A DNA stretch of 64,000 nucleotides from Achromobacter sp. Marseille-Q4962 (lineage in GTDB: Bacteria; Pseudomonadota; Gammaproteobacteria; Burkholderiales; Burkholderiaceae_B). Of the stretch, positions 1 through 5,916 are shown piece by piece. Every line of letters begins with the position of its first letter. Positions within the stretch are counted from its first letter, which is position 1. The stretch covers positions 1 through 64,000 of the forward strand of contig NZ_CALSFU010000018.1 in NCBI RefSeq assembly GCF_943737005.1, read 5' to 3'. A model generated the notes under the pieces. The model saw only the letters and a list, made by a program, of their open reading frames with translations. It did no database searches and was not told the origin of the DNA. A program made the position numbers and the translations under genes.

Positions 1-73
1 CGCCACGATGCTCTTGTACCAGACGCACGGCGCGGTCACGGACTTCCGGGGAAAACTTGTTCTGCTTGCTCAT
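1..73 (-). CDS. IS3-family transposase OrfA, N-terminal fragment
   Basis: Partial at the window edge. The first residues read MSKQNKFSPEVRDRAVRLVQ, the usual opening of IS3-family OrfA, the helix-turn-helix subunit of the transposase. The ATG (CAT at 71-73) sits just inside the terminal repeat at 126. In intact elements OrfA is joined to OrfB by programmed frameshifting to give the active OrfAB transposase; that part cannot be seen here. Confidence 0.85.
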   Translation of the reverse strand, partial: MSKQNKFSPEVRDRAVRLVQEHRG

Positions 74-126
74 AAGGGCTCCATTCTCTCAAAGGTTGGA
101 GCCTCCGCAAAACCCGGGGCAATTCA
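1..126 (-). mobile_element. End of an IS3-family insertion sequence
   Basis: The minus strand from 126 begins TGAATTGCCCCGGGTTTTGC, a typical IS3-family terminal inverted repeat, and runs into an OrfA start codon at 73. The rest of the element is outside the window. The end abuts the eighth codon of another ORF (127-151), so the IS interrupts that gene. Confidence 0.8.
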
Positions 127-151
127 CCAGTTGGCCGGGGATGGTGATCAT
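127..151 (-). pseudogene. Start of an ICE gene cut off by the IS insertion (DUF3275-like?)
   Basis: An ATG at 151 with a good Shine-Dalgarno (AGGAG, 7 nt spacing) opens the reading frame MITIPGQL, which runs straight into the IS terminus at 126. Only eight codons remain in the window. The start resembles the opening of DUF3275 ICE proteins, which usually neighbour DUF3577 genes; that identity is a guess from very little sequence. The rest of the gene would lie beyond the IS, left of the window. Confidence 0.45.
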
Positions 152-178
152 GAAGGTCTCCTGCTGACGAAGAGAAGA

Positions 179-200
179 CAAGGCCCCGGGAATGGGACCT
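179..200 (-). terminator. Stem-loop after the DUF3577 gene
   Basis: Arms AAGG-CCC and GGG-CCTT enclose a short loop, 7 nt past the stop codon of the gene ending at 207. The minus-strand transcript continues with a pyrimidine-rich GTCTTCTCTTCG, so it may act as a weak intrinsic terminator or an attenuator before the next gene. Confidence 0.4.
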
Positions 201-206
201 TGCGGA

Positions 207-758
207 TCAGAACGACTCGGCAACGGCCAATGCGGGGGCATCGGCAGCGTCGTCGGCAGCATCGGCGACGGGCTTGGAAGGCTCCGGTGCCGAGGCTTGC
301 TGCGCAGCGGGCGCGTCGGACGTCACGGGGACTTCCGGCTCGCGCTCGTCGGTCTCGGTCGGCTTGGGTTCTGCCTTGTAGACGAGCTTGCCGTCGACCT
401 TGATCCAACTGACGAACAGCAGGCGGGCCTTGAGGCTCACCCCCTGCTCGCCGGCACGCTTGCCCTTGGAGTAGGTGAAGGTGTCGGTCCACAGGTCGCC
501 CAGGCGGAAGCCGATCATCACCTTCTTCTCGGTGTCGACCGCCTGAATGCAGCGGCGCACCAGGTGCTGCGCTTCCGATCCCGATACGCGCGTGTCGAAA
601 CGCACATACGAGACGTCATCGCTGGGACCGTTCAGGGCTGCGATGTCGCAGGCCAGGAACGCATCGCCTTTCCTGGGTTTCACTTCGCGGATGCGATTGA
701 GATACCCGAGGCCGGTGATGTGCAGATCGAAGTAGGACTTTTCGTTGGAAGTGGTCAT
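207..758 (-). CDS. DUF3577 (STY4534-type) ICE protein
   Basis: 183 residues from ATG 758, chosen because it has a close Shine-Dalgarno (AGGAG then ATTCACC) and because the conserved domain begins right after it (MTTSNEKSYFDLHITGLGYL). The family is the DUF3577 / STY4534 group found next to ICE replication and maintenance genes; its biochemical role is unknown. The N-terminal 130 residues form the conserved part, with motifs YVRFDTRVSG and GFRLGDLWTDTFTY. The last 50 residues are low-complexity, Ala/Pro/Glu-rich and probably disordered. A leader hairpin lies at 820-835 and a three-hairpin element at 913-991, both upstream on the same strand. Confidence 0.8.
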   Translation of the reverse strand: MTTSNEKSYFDLHITGLGYLNRIREVKPRKGDAFLACDIAALNGPSDDVSYVRFDTRVSGSEAQHLVRRCIQAVDTEKKVMIGFRLGDLWTDTFTYSKGKRAGEQGVSLKARLLFVSWIKVDGKLVYKAEPKPTETDEREPEVPVTSDAPAAQQASAPEPSKPVADAADDAADAPALAVAESF

Positions 759-819
759 GGTGAATCTCCTGGGAACAATGAGGCGGAGACACACCCGACC
801 CAAGGCGGGGAAGGTGTGG

Positions 820-835
820 AACCCCCGCGTGGGTT
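820..835 (-). promoter_or_regulatory. Leader hairpin before the DUF3577 gene
   Basis: AACCC/GGGTT stem with a 6-nt loop, 62 nt upstream of the start codon. It belongs to a set of hairpins that precede most genes of this tract (see 1498, 2366, 3369, 3514, 4274). Confidence 0.5.
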
Positions 836-912
836 GATGGAGCAGCCTGGTGGCATCGCCATCGAGAACCGATGGCCGTTCGCGCATGGATGCCGGTGCG
901 AACTGGGGTGAT

Positions 913-991
913 CAACGCGGTCGGAACCGCGTCGCAGCCTTGAAGATCGTGGCTGCCTGGGCATGTCGCTGACGGACGTCAGCGGAACATG
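913..991 (-). ncRNA. Three-hairpin structured element, copy 1
   Basis: Three perfect stems: 915-921 with 926-932 (loop CGGA), 934-939 with 951-956 (11-nt loop) and 967-974 with 977-984. The same layout recurs near 2437 and 4375 with compensatory base changes, which suggests selection on a folded RNA (or on a complex DNA site). It lies 155 nt upstream of the DUF3577 start in the same orientation. Structured RNAs have been proposed upstream of ICE DUF genes; whether this is one of those families was not tested. Confidence 0.5.
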
Positions 992-1102
992 GCCGAAAGC
1001 GTGGCGCCGGGACGGTGCGCAGGCGAGCGGCAATCGGCACTCGCGGCTATCCGCATTGCCGGGAAGAATGAGGCTCCCGGAGCGGGGGCCAGGGATGGGC
1101 GG

Positions 1103-1468
1103 TCAGTTACCGCTGGGCGTGGGAGGAACCGCCTGCAGCGACAGGTGTGTCGTGGTAGCGGACACGTCGAGGTCGTCCTCGCTGCGCAGGATGCGCGCAA
1201 ACACGCCCTCCTGCGGATCGAAGAACTCGCCAAAGTCATCGCCGCCGAATTCGGCACGCGCCAGTTCCCACCAGTCGTCGAAGCCATCGACATCCGGGTT
1301 GCAGCTGGCGGCATAGGCGATGGTCTTCTGGCGACCATCGGGTCGGCGCTCGCCGCGCTCGGCCAGGAAGTACACGCCCTGATCCTTGACCAGGATGACG
1401 CGGCATTGATTCGCCACCGCTTCGGCGAGCACGGGCCGCAGCTCCGTGCCTTTGAATCGAACAGTCAT
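1103..1468 (-). CDS. DUF3085 domain protein of ICE
   Basis: 121 residues from ATG 1468 (MTVRFKGTELRPVLAEAV), preceded by TGGAG. The sequence matches the DUF3085 family, small proteins of unknown function typical of plasmids and ICEs. Visible conserved stretches are CRVILVKDQGVYFLAE, AYAASCNPD and the acidic FDDWWELARAEFGGDDFGEF. Longer upstream reading frame exists but crosses the 11-bp hairpin at 1498-1524, so the internal ATG is preferred. Part of the minus-strand run of accessory ICE genes between topB and the left IS. Confidence 0.75.
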   Translation of the reverse strand: MTVRFKGTELRPVLAEAVANQCRVILVKDQGVYFLAERGERRPDGRQKTIAYAASCNPDVDGFDDWWELARAEFGGDDFGEFFDPQEGVFARILRSEDDLDVSATTTHLSLQAVPPTPSGN

Positions 1469-1497
1469 GGGTGTGATCTCCAGGGGGCAGGAAAAGA

Positions 1498-1524
1498 AGC
1501 TTCCCGCCGCGAGGGCGGGAAGCT
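1498..1524 (-). terminator. Strong hairpin between two ICE genes (terminator or leader)
   Basis: AGCTTCCCGCC pairs perfectly with GGCGGGAAGCT around a 5-nt loop. On the minus strand it follows the stop at 1534 by 10 nt and is followed by TCTTTTCC, so it can work as an intrinsic terminator. It also lies 30 nt before the DUF3085 start, the same spacing as the leader hairpins of neighbouring genes. Confidence 0.6.
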
Positions 1525-1533
1525 GCTGAGAGG

Positions 1534-2331
1534 TCAGTGCCGGACAGCCTTGCGACTCGACAGGCACTGCACGCGGATGCGCCTCCAGCTCCCGTCGTCG
1601 ATCAGCCGTTCCAGCGTCTCGCCGAGGGTGTCGAAGAACACCTCATCGACCCGTTCGACCAGCTCGCCGTCGCGGCGCAGCTCCACCGCGTAGAGGTCGA
1701 GGCCACGCTCATACAGCACGGTGACGCGACCCTGGAACTTCATCGTGTCGACGGTGAAGCCGATGGCCGGTGGCGTGCGGATGATGTCGGCGGGCAGCGG
1801 ATCGACCCAGGTGATGTCCCGCGCACCGGCATCCACCAGCATGTGGGTGATGCGCCGGAAACCATCGGGAGCGGGCAACTGTTCAAGTTGGTCGACCAAC
1901 TCCTGCAGCTCCGGGCAGCGCGGCTCGGGAATCGGCAGCTTCGCCGGTGCAGACCCGAGCACGAACCGCTTCACCGTGTAGGGCTGGCCGTCGGCGGTGA
2001 ACTCGGTCTGCTCCTCGGGCGTGTCCGCCCGCTGACCGTCGAAGCGGCGTCTGACATAGGGTTCGACCTGCACCTTGGCGCCCTCGTCGGGCACTTCGGT
2101 CACGAGGGTGCGATCAAGCACCGCGAACTCGGCCCGTGCCGTCTTGACTATGACGGCCTCGTCGGTGGTGGCGATGACCTTGCCCTCGAAAGGCTTCGGG
2201 TCGATGTGAAAGCCCAGCGTCGAAACCTTGGGCTGGCCGTCGAAGATGTTGAACTTGAACGAACGGACGTTGGAAGGCACATGACCGACGACGAGCGTCG
2301 GCATCTGTGCGCGGATGGCTTGGGTATCCAT
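1534..2331 (-). CDS. Conserved ICE protein of unknown function
   Basis: 265 residues from ATG 2331 (MDTQAIRAQMPTLVVGHVPS), with AAGGAG 8 nt upstream. I recognise it as a protein conserved in PAGI-2/ICEclc-type elements, sometimes annotated as a GTPase, but I see no P-loop or other G motifs, so I do not use that name. Notable stretches are VRSFKFNIFDGQPKVSTLGF near the N terminus and DTMKFQGRVTVLYERGLDLY near residue 215. No signal peptide or membrane segment. Preceded by an 11-bp leader hairpin (2366-2393) and a second copy of the three-hairpin element. Confidence 0.7.
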   Translation of the reverse strand: MDTQAIRAQMPTLVVGHVPSNVRSFKFNIFDGQPKVSTLGFHIDPKPFEGKVIATTDEAVIVKTARAEFAVLDRTLVTEVPDEGAKVQVEPYVRRRFDGQRADTPEEQTEFTADGQPYTVKRFVLGSAPAKLPIPEPRCPELQELVDQLEQLPAPDGFRRITHMLVDAGARDITWVDPLPADIIRTPPAIGFTVDTMKFQGRVTVLYERGLDLYAVELRRDGELVERVDEVFFDTLGETLERLIDDGSWRRIRVQCLSSRKAVRH

Positions 2332-2365
2332 GGGGAGACTCCTTGTGGCAACCAAGGGACTCCCT

Positions 2366-2393
2366 CCCTCAAGGGAGGTCGATCCCTTGAGGG
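2366..2393 (-). promoter_or_regulatory. Leader hairpin, 11-bp stem
   Basis: CCCTCAAGGGA pairs perfectly with TCCCTTGAGGG around a 6-nt loop, 35 nt before the start codon at 2331. It has no following T-run, so it is more likely a translational or stability leader than a terminator. Confidence 0.55.
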
Positions 2394-2436
2394 TGAGGTG
2401 GATGGACGCGGGGGCGCCCGGAGAACGAAGCAACCA

Positions 2437-2506
2437 GCACGGCGAACCGCGCCACAGTCTCGAAGGTCTCGACTGCCTGGGCATGCTGCCGGCAACGCCA
2501 GCGAAC
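2437..2506 (-). ncRNA. Three-hairpin structured element, copy 2
   Basis: Aligns with the copies at 913 and 4375. The first hairpin keeps the CGAA loop but its stem carries one mismatch, the second keeps a 5-bp stem (2455-2459 with 2471-2475) and the identical 11-nt loop length, and the third is reduced to about 4 bp. It lies 106 nt before the start at 2331. The weakest of the three copies. Confidence 0.4.
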
Positions 2507-2621
2507 ATGCGGCCAGCGTGCGGCACATGGCTGCGGCCGTCCGTTGGGAATCGGCAATGCGCCGGCACCGCGTTCCGCGAAAAAGAAGAGCCCCGACGTG
2601 GGGGCTCGAATGGGTTGCGGG

Positions 2622-3338
2622 TTACTCGTCGTCGTAGAGCGTCAGTCCGTCCAGCACGGGCGCGTCGGCATCGAAGATCAGCAGCCGCACGTCGGCGCGC
2701 GCAGCCAGGTGCAACACCTCCACGAGGGACTCCGGCACGCCCTTGGCCCGGTGCTCCTGCCGCAGCTCTTCGGCAGTGATGCCCTCGACATGCTGCAGGT
2801 TCGCATCCGTCCAGGGGGGGGCGATCAGCTTCACGCCGACCGCCGGGCTGTAGGGAATGCGGAAGGCGACGAACAGAAAGCCGCTCGGCGCAGCGACGTC
2901 CGCCAGTTCGGCGAGGAAGCGGCCGGCCTCCTCGGTGATGTGCGCCGAACTGATTTCCCAGGCACGGCTGTAGAAGCCGGTCTCGAAGCGCAGGCGCCGC
3001 ACCACCTCGCGCGCGGCTTCCTCGGAGTAGGTATCGCCGACGTGCAGCGGTTGGCCGGCTTCTTCGGCCATGACGGCGTAGACGAGGTTTCGGGCGATGC
3101 CGTGGCTGGGACACTGCGCGTCCAGCTCGGGCGGCACGTTCTGGCCTTCCGTGATCAGCGCGAAGTCGTCGCAGAAGACGCAGGCATGGCGCTCGACCTG
3201 GCTGTCCGGCAGGTGCGACTGCGAGACGTGCAGCGGCAGATAGCTCAGCGGGCAGCCGTCGTCGTAGGAAATGGCGAGCAGCCGCTGCACGGACAGGCCA
3301 TCGTAGCCGCGGACGAAGGGGTTTTTGGAATGAGACAT
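2622..3338 (-). CDS. DUF5983-type ICE protein
   Basis: 238 residues from ATG 3338 with GGAGG 6 nt upstream. The C-terminal stretch ARADVRLLIFDADAPVLDGL matches DUF5983-type proteins of ICEs and plasmids; function unknown. Two Cys pairs (CPLSY near 29 and HACVFCDD near 51-55) and a further Cys near 75 could form a metal site, but this is only suggestive. No signal peptide. It is preceded by a 7-bp leader hairpin at 3369-3386. Confidence 0.7.
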   Translation of the reverse strand: MSHSKNPFVRGYDGLSVQRLLAISYDDGCPLSYLPLHVSQSHLPDSQVERHACVFCDDFALITEGQNVPPELDAQCPSHGIARNLVYAVMAEEAGQPLHVGDTYSEEAAREVVRRLRFETGFYSRAWEISSAHITEEAGRFLAELADVAAPSGFLFVAFRIPYSPAVGVKLIAPPWTDANLQHVEGITAEELRQEHRAKGVPESLVEVLHLAARADVRLLIFDADAPVLDGLTLYDDE

Positions 3339-3368
3339 GGGATTCCTCCAGCAGAGGATGGCCGAGGC

Positions 3369-3386
3369 AATCCCCTGCCGGGGATT
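3369..3386 (-). promoter_or_regulatory. Leader hairpin before the DUF5983-type gene
   Basis: AATCCCC/GGGGATT stem with loop TGCC, 31 nt before the start codon at 3338. Confidence 0.5.
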
Positions 3387-3464
3387 GAACCCCAGCGAGT
3401 GGATGAAGTGGCAACCGGTCAGCCGGCCGCGGCGTCGGGCCGCCCTGGTGGCGGGCGGTGCAGG

Positions 3465-3491
3465 TCAGTGGAAGATGCTGATTCGGGACAT
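3465..3491 (-). other. Eight-codon ORF with full leader signals (leader peptide or gene remnant)
   Basis: ATG 3491 has a close AGGAG (GGAGCGGCC spacing) and reads MSRISIFH followed by TGA. It is preceded at 23 nt by a large hairpin (3514-3547), the same arrangement as real genes in this tract. Either a deleted gene left only its start, or this is a leader peptide for the gene at 3338. Confidence 0.35.
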
Positions 3492-3513
3492 GGCCGCTCC
3501 TGCGAAAGGAAGG

Positions 3514-3547
3514 AGGGACATGGCCCCGAACGGGGATGCATGTCCCT
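3514..3547 (-). promoter_or_regulatory. Large leader hairpin
   Basis: Outer stem AGGGACATG/CATGTCCCT (9 bp) and inner stem CCCCG/CGGGG with a 2-base apex, 23 nt before the ATG at 3491 and just past the stop of the gene ending at 3589. Confidence 0.55.
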
Positions 3548-3588
3548 CGTGGGGTGGGATGAAAGGACGGTGGGTTGCCAGGCGCGGC

Positions 3589-3981
3589 TCACCAGCCGTT
3601 GTAGTGCAGCGTGAGGTCAGCGATGACCTGGCGCCGTTCCAGATCGAGGCCGCCGAAGTCGGACAGCCCCTCGAAGCCGCAACGCTTGAGCATCGCGCCG
3701 CCCTCGCGGGAGTTGTAGAAGCTCACCATCGCGGACAGGAACATGCGTTGACCGCTGCTCAGCACGCCCAGGGCGTCGTTGAGCATCAGCATGTTGGGCC
3801 GCAGGTCCCACTTGGTGGTGGCACGCTGCAGACCTTCGCGTGTGCCGTCGCCGAACCACTCGTGGCCGGCGATCTGCGCGCCGCGCTTCCAGGCCTCGAA
3901 GAAGGCCTGCGGTGCAGCGTCGAAGTGCGCCTGTTCCAGCGCCATCTGATCGAGCACGTCTTCAGGCAAAGACAGATTCAT
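3589..3981 (-). CDS. Small ICE protein of unknown function
   Basis: 130 residues from ATG 3981 (MNLSLPEDVLDQMALEQAHF), AAGGAG 6 nt upstream. No family I can name with certainty; it is of the kind conserved in PAGI-2-class ICEs. Mostly helical and acidic, with RMFLSAMVSFYNSREGG in the middle and a hydrophilic tail ending LTLHYNGW. The gene starts 25 nt after the stop of the gene at 4007, so the two are probably cotranscribed. No leader hairpin of its own. Confidence 0.65.
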   Translation of the reverse strand: MNLSLPEDVLDQMALEQAHFDAAPQAFFEAWKRGAQIAGHEWFGDGTREGLQRATTKWDLRPNMLMLNDALGVLSSGQRMFLSAMVSFYNSREGGAMLKRCGFEGLSDFGGLDLERRQVIADLTLHYNGW

Positions 3982-4006
3982 GAGAGAACTCCTTGAAGGG
4001 TGGGAA

Positions 4007-4243
4007 TCAGGGGTGAGCGCGCTGTGTCCAGGCATGGGTATCCAGGGCGCGCTGTGCTGCGAGGTGGTTCGGGAAATACTCGACGGACTCCCGCGATACC
4101 GGGCCTTCGTCGTCTTGCGTGCCGATGTAGTGGCCGGCCGCGCTGCGCAGCACCTGTAGCGGCAAACGCTTGCCGGTCCAGGCCAGCGCCAGCGCACCAC
4201 TGCGCACTGCGGTTGCAGAGGAAGATGCGGAAGGTACAGACAT
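4007..4243 (-). CDS. Small ICE protein of unknown function
   Basis: 78 residues from ATG 4243, with AAGGAG 6 nt before it. Low-complexity Ser/Ala-rich start, then GKRLPLQVLRSAAGHYIGTQ and ESVEYFPNHLAAQRALDTH. Not assignable to a named family, but the composition and the shared leader layout (hairpin at 4274-4289, three-hairpin element at 4375) mark it as a real gene of this operon. It is the last ICE gene before the arsenic cargo. Confidence 0.6.
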   Translation of the reverse strand: MSVPSASSSATAVRSGALALAWTGKRLPLQVLRSAAGHYIGTQDDEGPVSRESVEYFPNHLAAQRALDTHAWTQRAHP

Positions 4244-4273
4244 GCCGTGCTCCTTGGTGGGTCGGGGAGCACG

Positions 4274-4289
4274 CATCCCGCAGGGGATG
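4274..4289 (-). promoter_or_regulatory. Leader hairpin
   Basis: CATCCC/GGGATG stem with loop GCAG, 31 nt before the start codon at 4243. Confidence 0.45.
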
Positions 4290-4374
4290 GGTTCCCCTCG
4301 GGTGGTTGAGAAAAGTGCATCGTCGCCTGGCCGGCGAGCGTCCGCGGTGAGCGATGCGAAGCGGACTGGATCGG

Positions 4375-4451
4375 TCAACGCGGCGAACCGCGTTGCAGTC
4401 TTGAAGACCGGGACTGCCAGGGCATGCCGCTGACGACGGTCAGCAACGCAT
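4375..4451 (-). ncRNA. Three-hairpin structured element, copy 3
   Basis: Stems 4377-4383 with 4388-4394 (loop CGAA), 4395-4400 with 4412-4417 (11-nt loop, as in copy 1) and 4429-4434 with 4439-4444. Compared with copy 1, the second stem changes GCAGCC/GGCTGC to GCAGTC/GACTGC, a compensated pair. It lies 132 nt before the start at 4243. Confidence 0.5.
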
Positions 4452-4565
4452 GAGGGTGAGCTTCGGACTATCAGATAGCCGCGTCACGCAGCAATCGGGC
4501 GCAGTGGCGTCCCCGATTGGGGTCGGGCGCGCCCGGTCCTCTATTGCGATGTGCTTGCACAATTA

Positions 4566-4589
4566 TTCAATAGATGTTGTATTATTGAA
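4566..4589 (+). promoter_or_regulatory. ArsR operator over the ars promoter
   Basis: Inverted repeat TTCAATA ... TATTGAA with a 10-nt spacer ends 2 nt before the arsR ATG. It covers a TATTAT -10-like box (4580-4585), with TTGCAC at 4555-4560 as a loose -35 (19-nt spacing). No Shine-Dalgarno is visible between the box and the ATG, so the arsR message may be nearly leaderless. Confidence 0.6.
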
Positions 4590-4591
4590 CT

Positions 4592-4921
4592 ATGAACGAG
4601 ACCCAAGCCGTTTCCGCCCTGGGCGCCCTGGCCCACACCCAGCGCCTTCGCGTGTTCCGCGCCCTGGTCGTCGCCGGCCCCGAAGGGCTCACGCCCAGCG
4701 TCCTGGCCGACCAGCTCGACGTGGCCCGCAACACCCTGTCCTTCCATCTGAAGGAGCTGGCCCATGCCGGCCTCGTCACCATCGAGCAACAGGGCCGCAA
4801 CCTGATCTACCGCGCCGACTTCGCCCACATGAACGGGCTGCTCGGCTACCTGACCGAGCACTGCTGCCAAGGTGGCGTGTGCGAGGCCAATGAATCCACC
4901 CGTGCCTGCGCCTCCTGCTGA
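4592..4921 (+). CDS. arsR: ArsR-family arsenite-responsive repressor
   Basis: 109 residues. Winged helix-turn-helix of the ArsR/SmtB family, with the DNA-recognition region around residues 37-70 (LADQLDVARNTLSFHLKELA). The C-terminal tail carries C91, C92 and C97 plus two later cysteines (C106, C109). This CC-x4-C arrangement resembles the C-terminal trivalent-arsenic site of the Acidithiobacillus type rather than the classic CxCxxC of plasmid R773. It should dissociate from the operator at 4566-4589 on binding As(III), releasing its own operon. Confidence 0.92.
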   Translation: MNETQAVSALGALAHTQRLRVFRALVVAGPEGLTPSVLADQLDVARNTLSFHLKELAHAGLVTIEQQGRNLIYRADFAHMNGLLGYLTEHCCQGGVCEANESTRACASC

Positions 4922-4932
4922 AAGGAACCTCC

Positions 4933-5397
4933 ATGAAACGCTTCCACGTCCACCTGCACGTCGATGACCTGAATCGCAGCATCGGCTTCTATTCCCAACT
5001 GTTCGCCGCGCAGCCGGCTCGCATCGAGGCCGACTACGCGAAGTGGATGCTCGAAGACCCGCCGGTCAACTTCGCCATCTCCACGCGCGGCAGCAAGCCG
5101 GGCATCGACCACCTGGGCATCCAGACCGATGACGCCGACGAACTCACCGCCCTGAAGGCCCGCGCGCAGGCTGCCGACATGGCGCTGCTCGACGAAGGCA
5201 CCACGACCTGCTGCTATGCACGCAGTGAGAAGCACTGGGTCACCGACCCGCAGGGCGTGGCCTGGGAGCATTTCCACACGCTGGGCAACATCCCCGTGTT
5301 CAACGAAGCGCCGCAGCCCGCGCCGAGCACAGCTCCAGCTTGCTGCGCGCCGAGTGACAGTCGCGCCGCCGCGAAACGGGCTGCTTCTTGCTGCTGA
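4933..5397 (+). CDS. arsI: ArsI-type C-As lyase (VOC dioxygenase family)
   Basis: 154 residues, 11 nt after arsR. A vicinal-oxygen-chelate fold protein of the ArsI/CadI group. A likely Fe(II) triad can be matched to known ArsI: an early His in the HVHLHVDD motif, H60 and E112; the methylarsenite-binding Cys pair is C93-C94 in TTCCYA. Known members cleave the carbon-arsenic bond of trivalent methyl- or aryl-arsenicals to give arsenite. The tail after residue 120 adds two CC pairs, perhaps extra metalloid ligands. With acr3 downstream it would detoxify organoarsenicals by demethylation and export. Confidence 0.88.
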   Translation: MKRFHVHLHVDDLNRSIGFYSQLFAAQPARIEADYAKWMLEDPPVNFAISTRGSKPGIDHLGIQTDDADELTALKARAQAADMALLDEGTTTCCYARSEKHWVTDPQGVAWEHFHTLGNIPVFNEAPQPAPSTAPACCAPSDSRAAAKRAASCC

Positions 5398-5409
5398 CGC
5401 GAGGCATCG

Positions 5410-5907
5410 ATGACGACTGAAACCACCTACAACGCGCTGTTCATCTGCACCGGAAATTCGGCGCGTTCCATCCTGGCCGAAGGCATCCTCAACGAACTGG
5501 GCCTGGGACGGTTTCGCGCCTACTCGGCGGGGAGCCACCCCAAGGGCGAAGTCCACCCGCTGGCGCTCGCCACGCTGGAGCGCCTGCGCCTGCCAACGAC
5601 CGGCTACCGCAGCAAGAGCTGGGACGAATTCGTGGCGCCCGGTGCGCCGGTGTTCGATTTCATCTTCACCGTCTGCGACAACGCCGCTGGCGAGGTGTGT
5701 CCCGTATGGCCGGGCAAGCCGGTGTCGGCCCATTGGGGCGTGCCCGATCCGGCCGCCGTCGAAGGCAGCGAGGAACAGCAGCGCAAGGCGTTCATGGACG
5801 CCGCGTTGACGCTCAAGCGTCGCATCGAGCTGTTCCTGTCGCTGCCGCTCCAACGGCTCGATGCCATGTCGCTGCAGCATGAGCTGCGCGTCATCGGCAA
5901 GCAGTGA
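5410..5907 (+). CDS. arsC: Arsenate reductase, low-Mr phosphatase type
   Basis: 165 residues. The P-loop CTGNSARS (C13, R19) is the CX5R motif of low-molecular-weight protein tyrosine phosphatases. C89 and C97 (VCDNAAGEVC) fit the two extra cysteines used by the thioredoxin-coupled arsenate reductases. It reduces As(V) to As(III) in the cytoplasm for export. A second, unrelated ArsC is encoded two genes later, so this operon has both reductase classes. Starts 12 nt after arsI. Confidence 0.9.
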   Translation: MTTETTYNALFICTGNSARSILAEGILNELGLGRFRAYSAGSHPKGEVHPLALATLERLRLPTTGYRSKSWDEFVAPGAPVFDFIFTVCDNAAGEVCPVWPGKPVSAHWGVPDPAAVEGSEEQQRKAFMDAALTLKRRIELFLSLPLQRLDAMSLQHELRVIGKQ

Positions 5908-5916
5908 GGTAGCACG

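Noticed and set aside
1534-2331. GTPase annotation for the 265-residue ICE protein
   Set aside because: No P-loop GxxxxGK[ST] or NKxD motif is visible.
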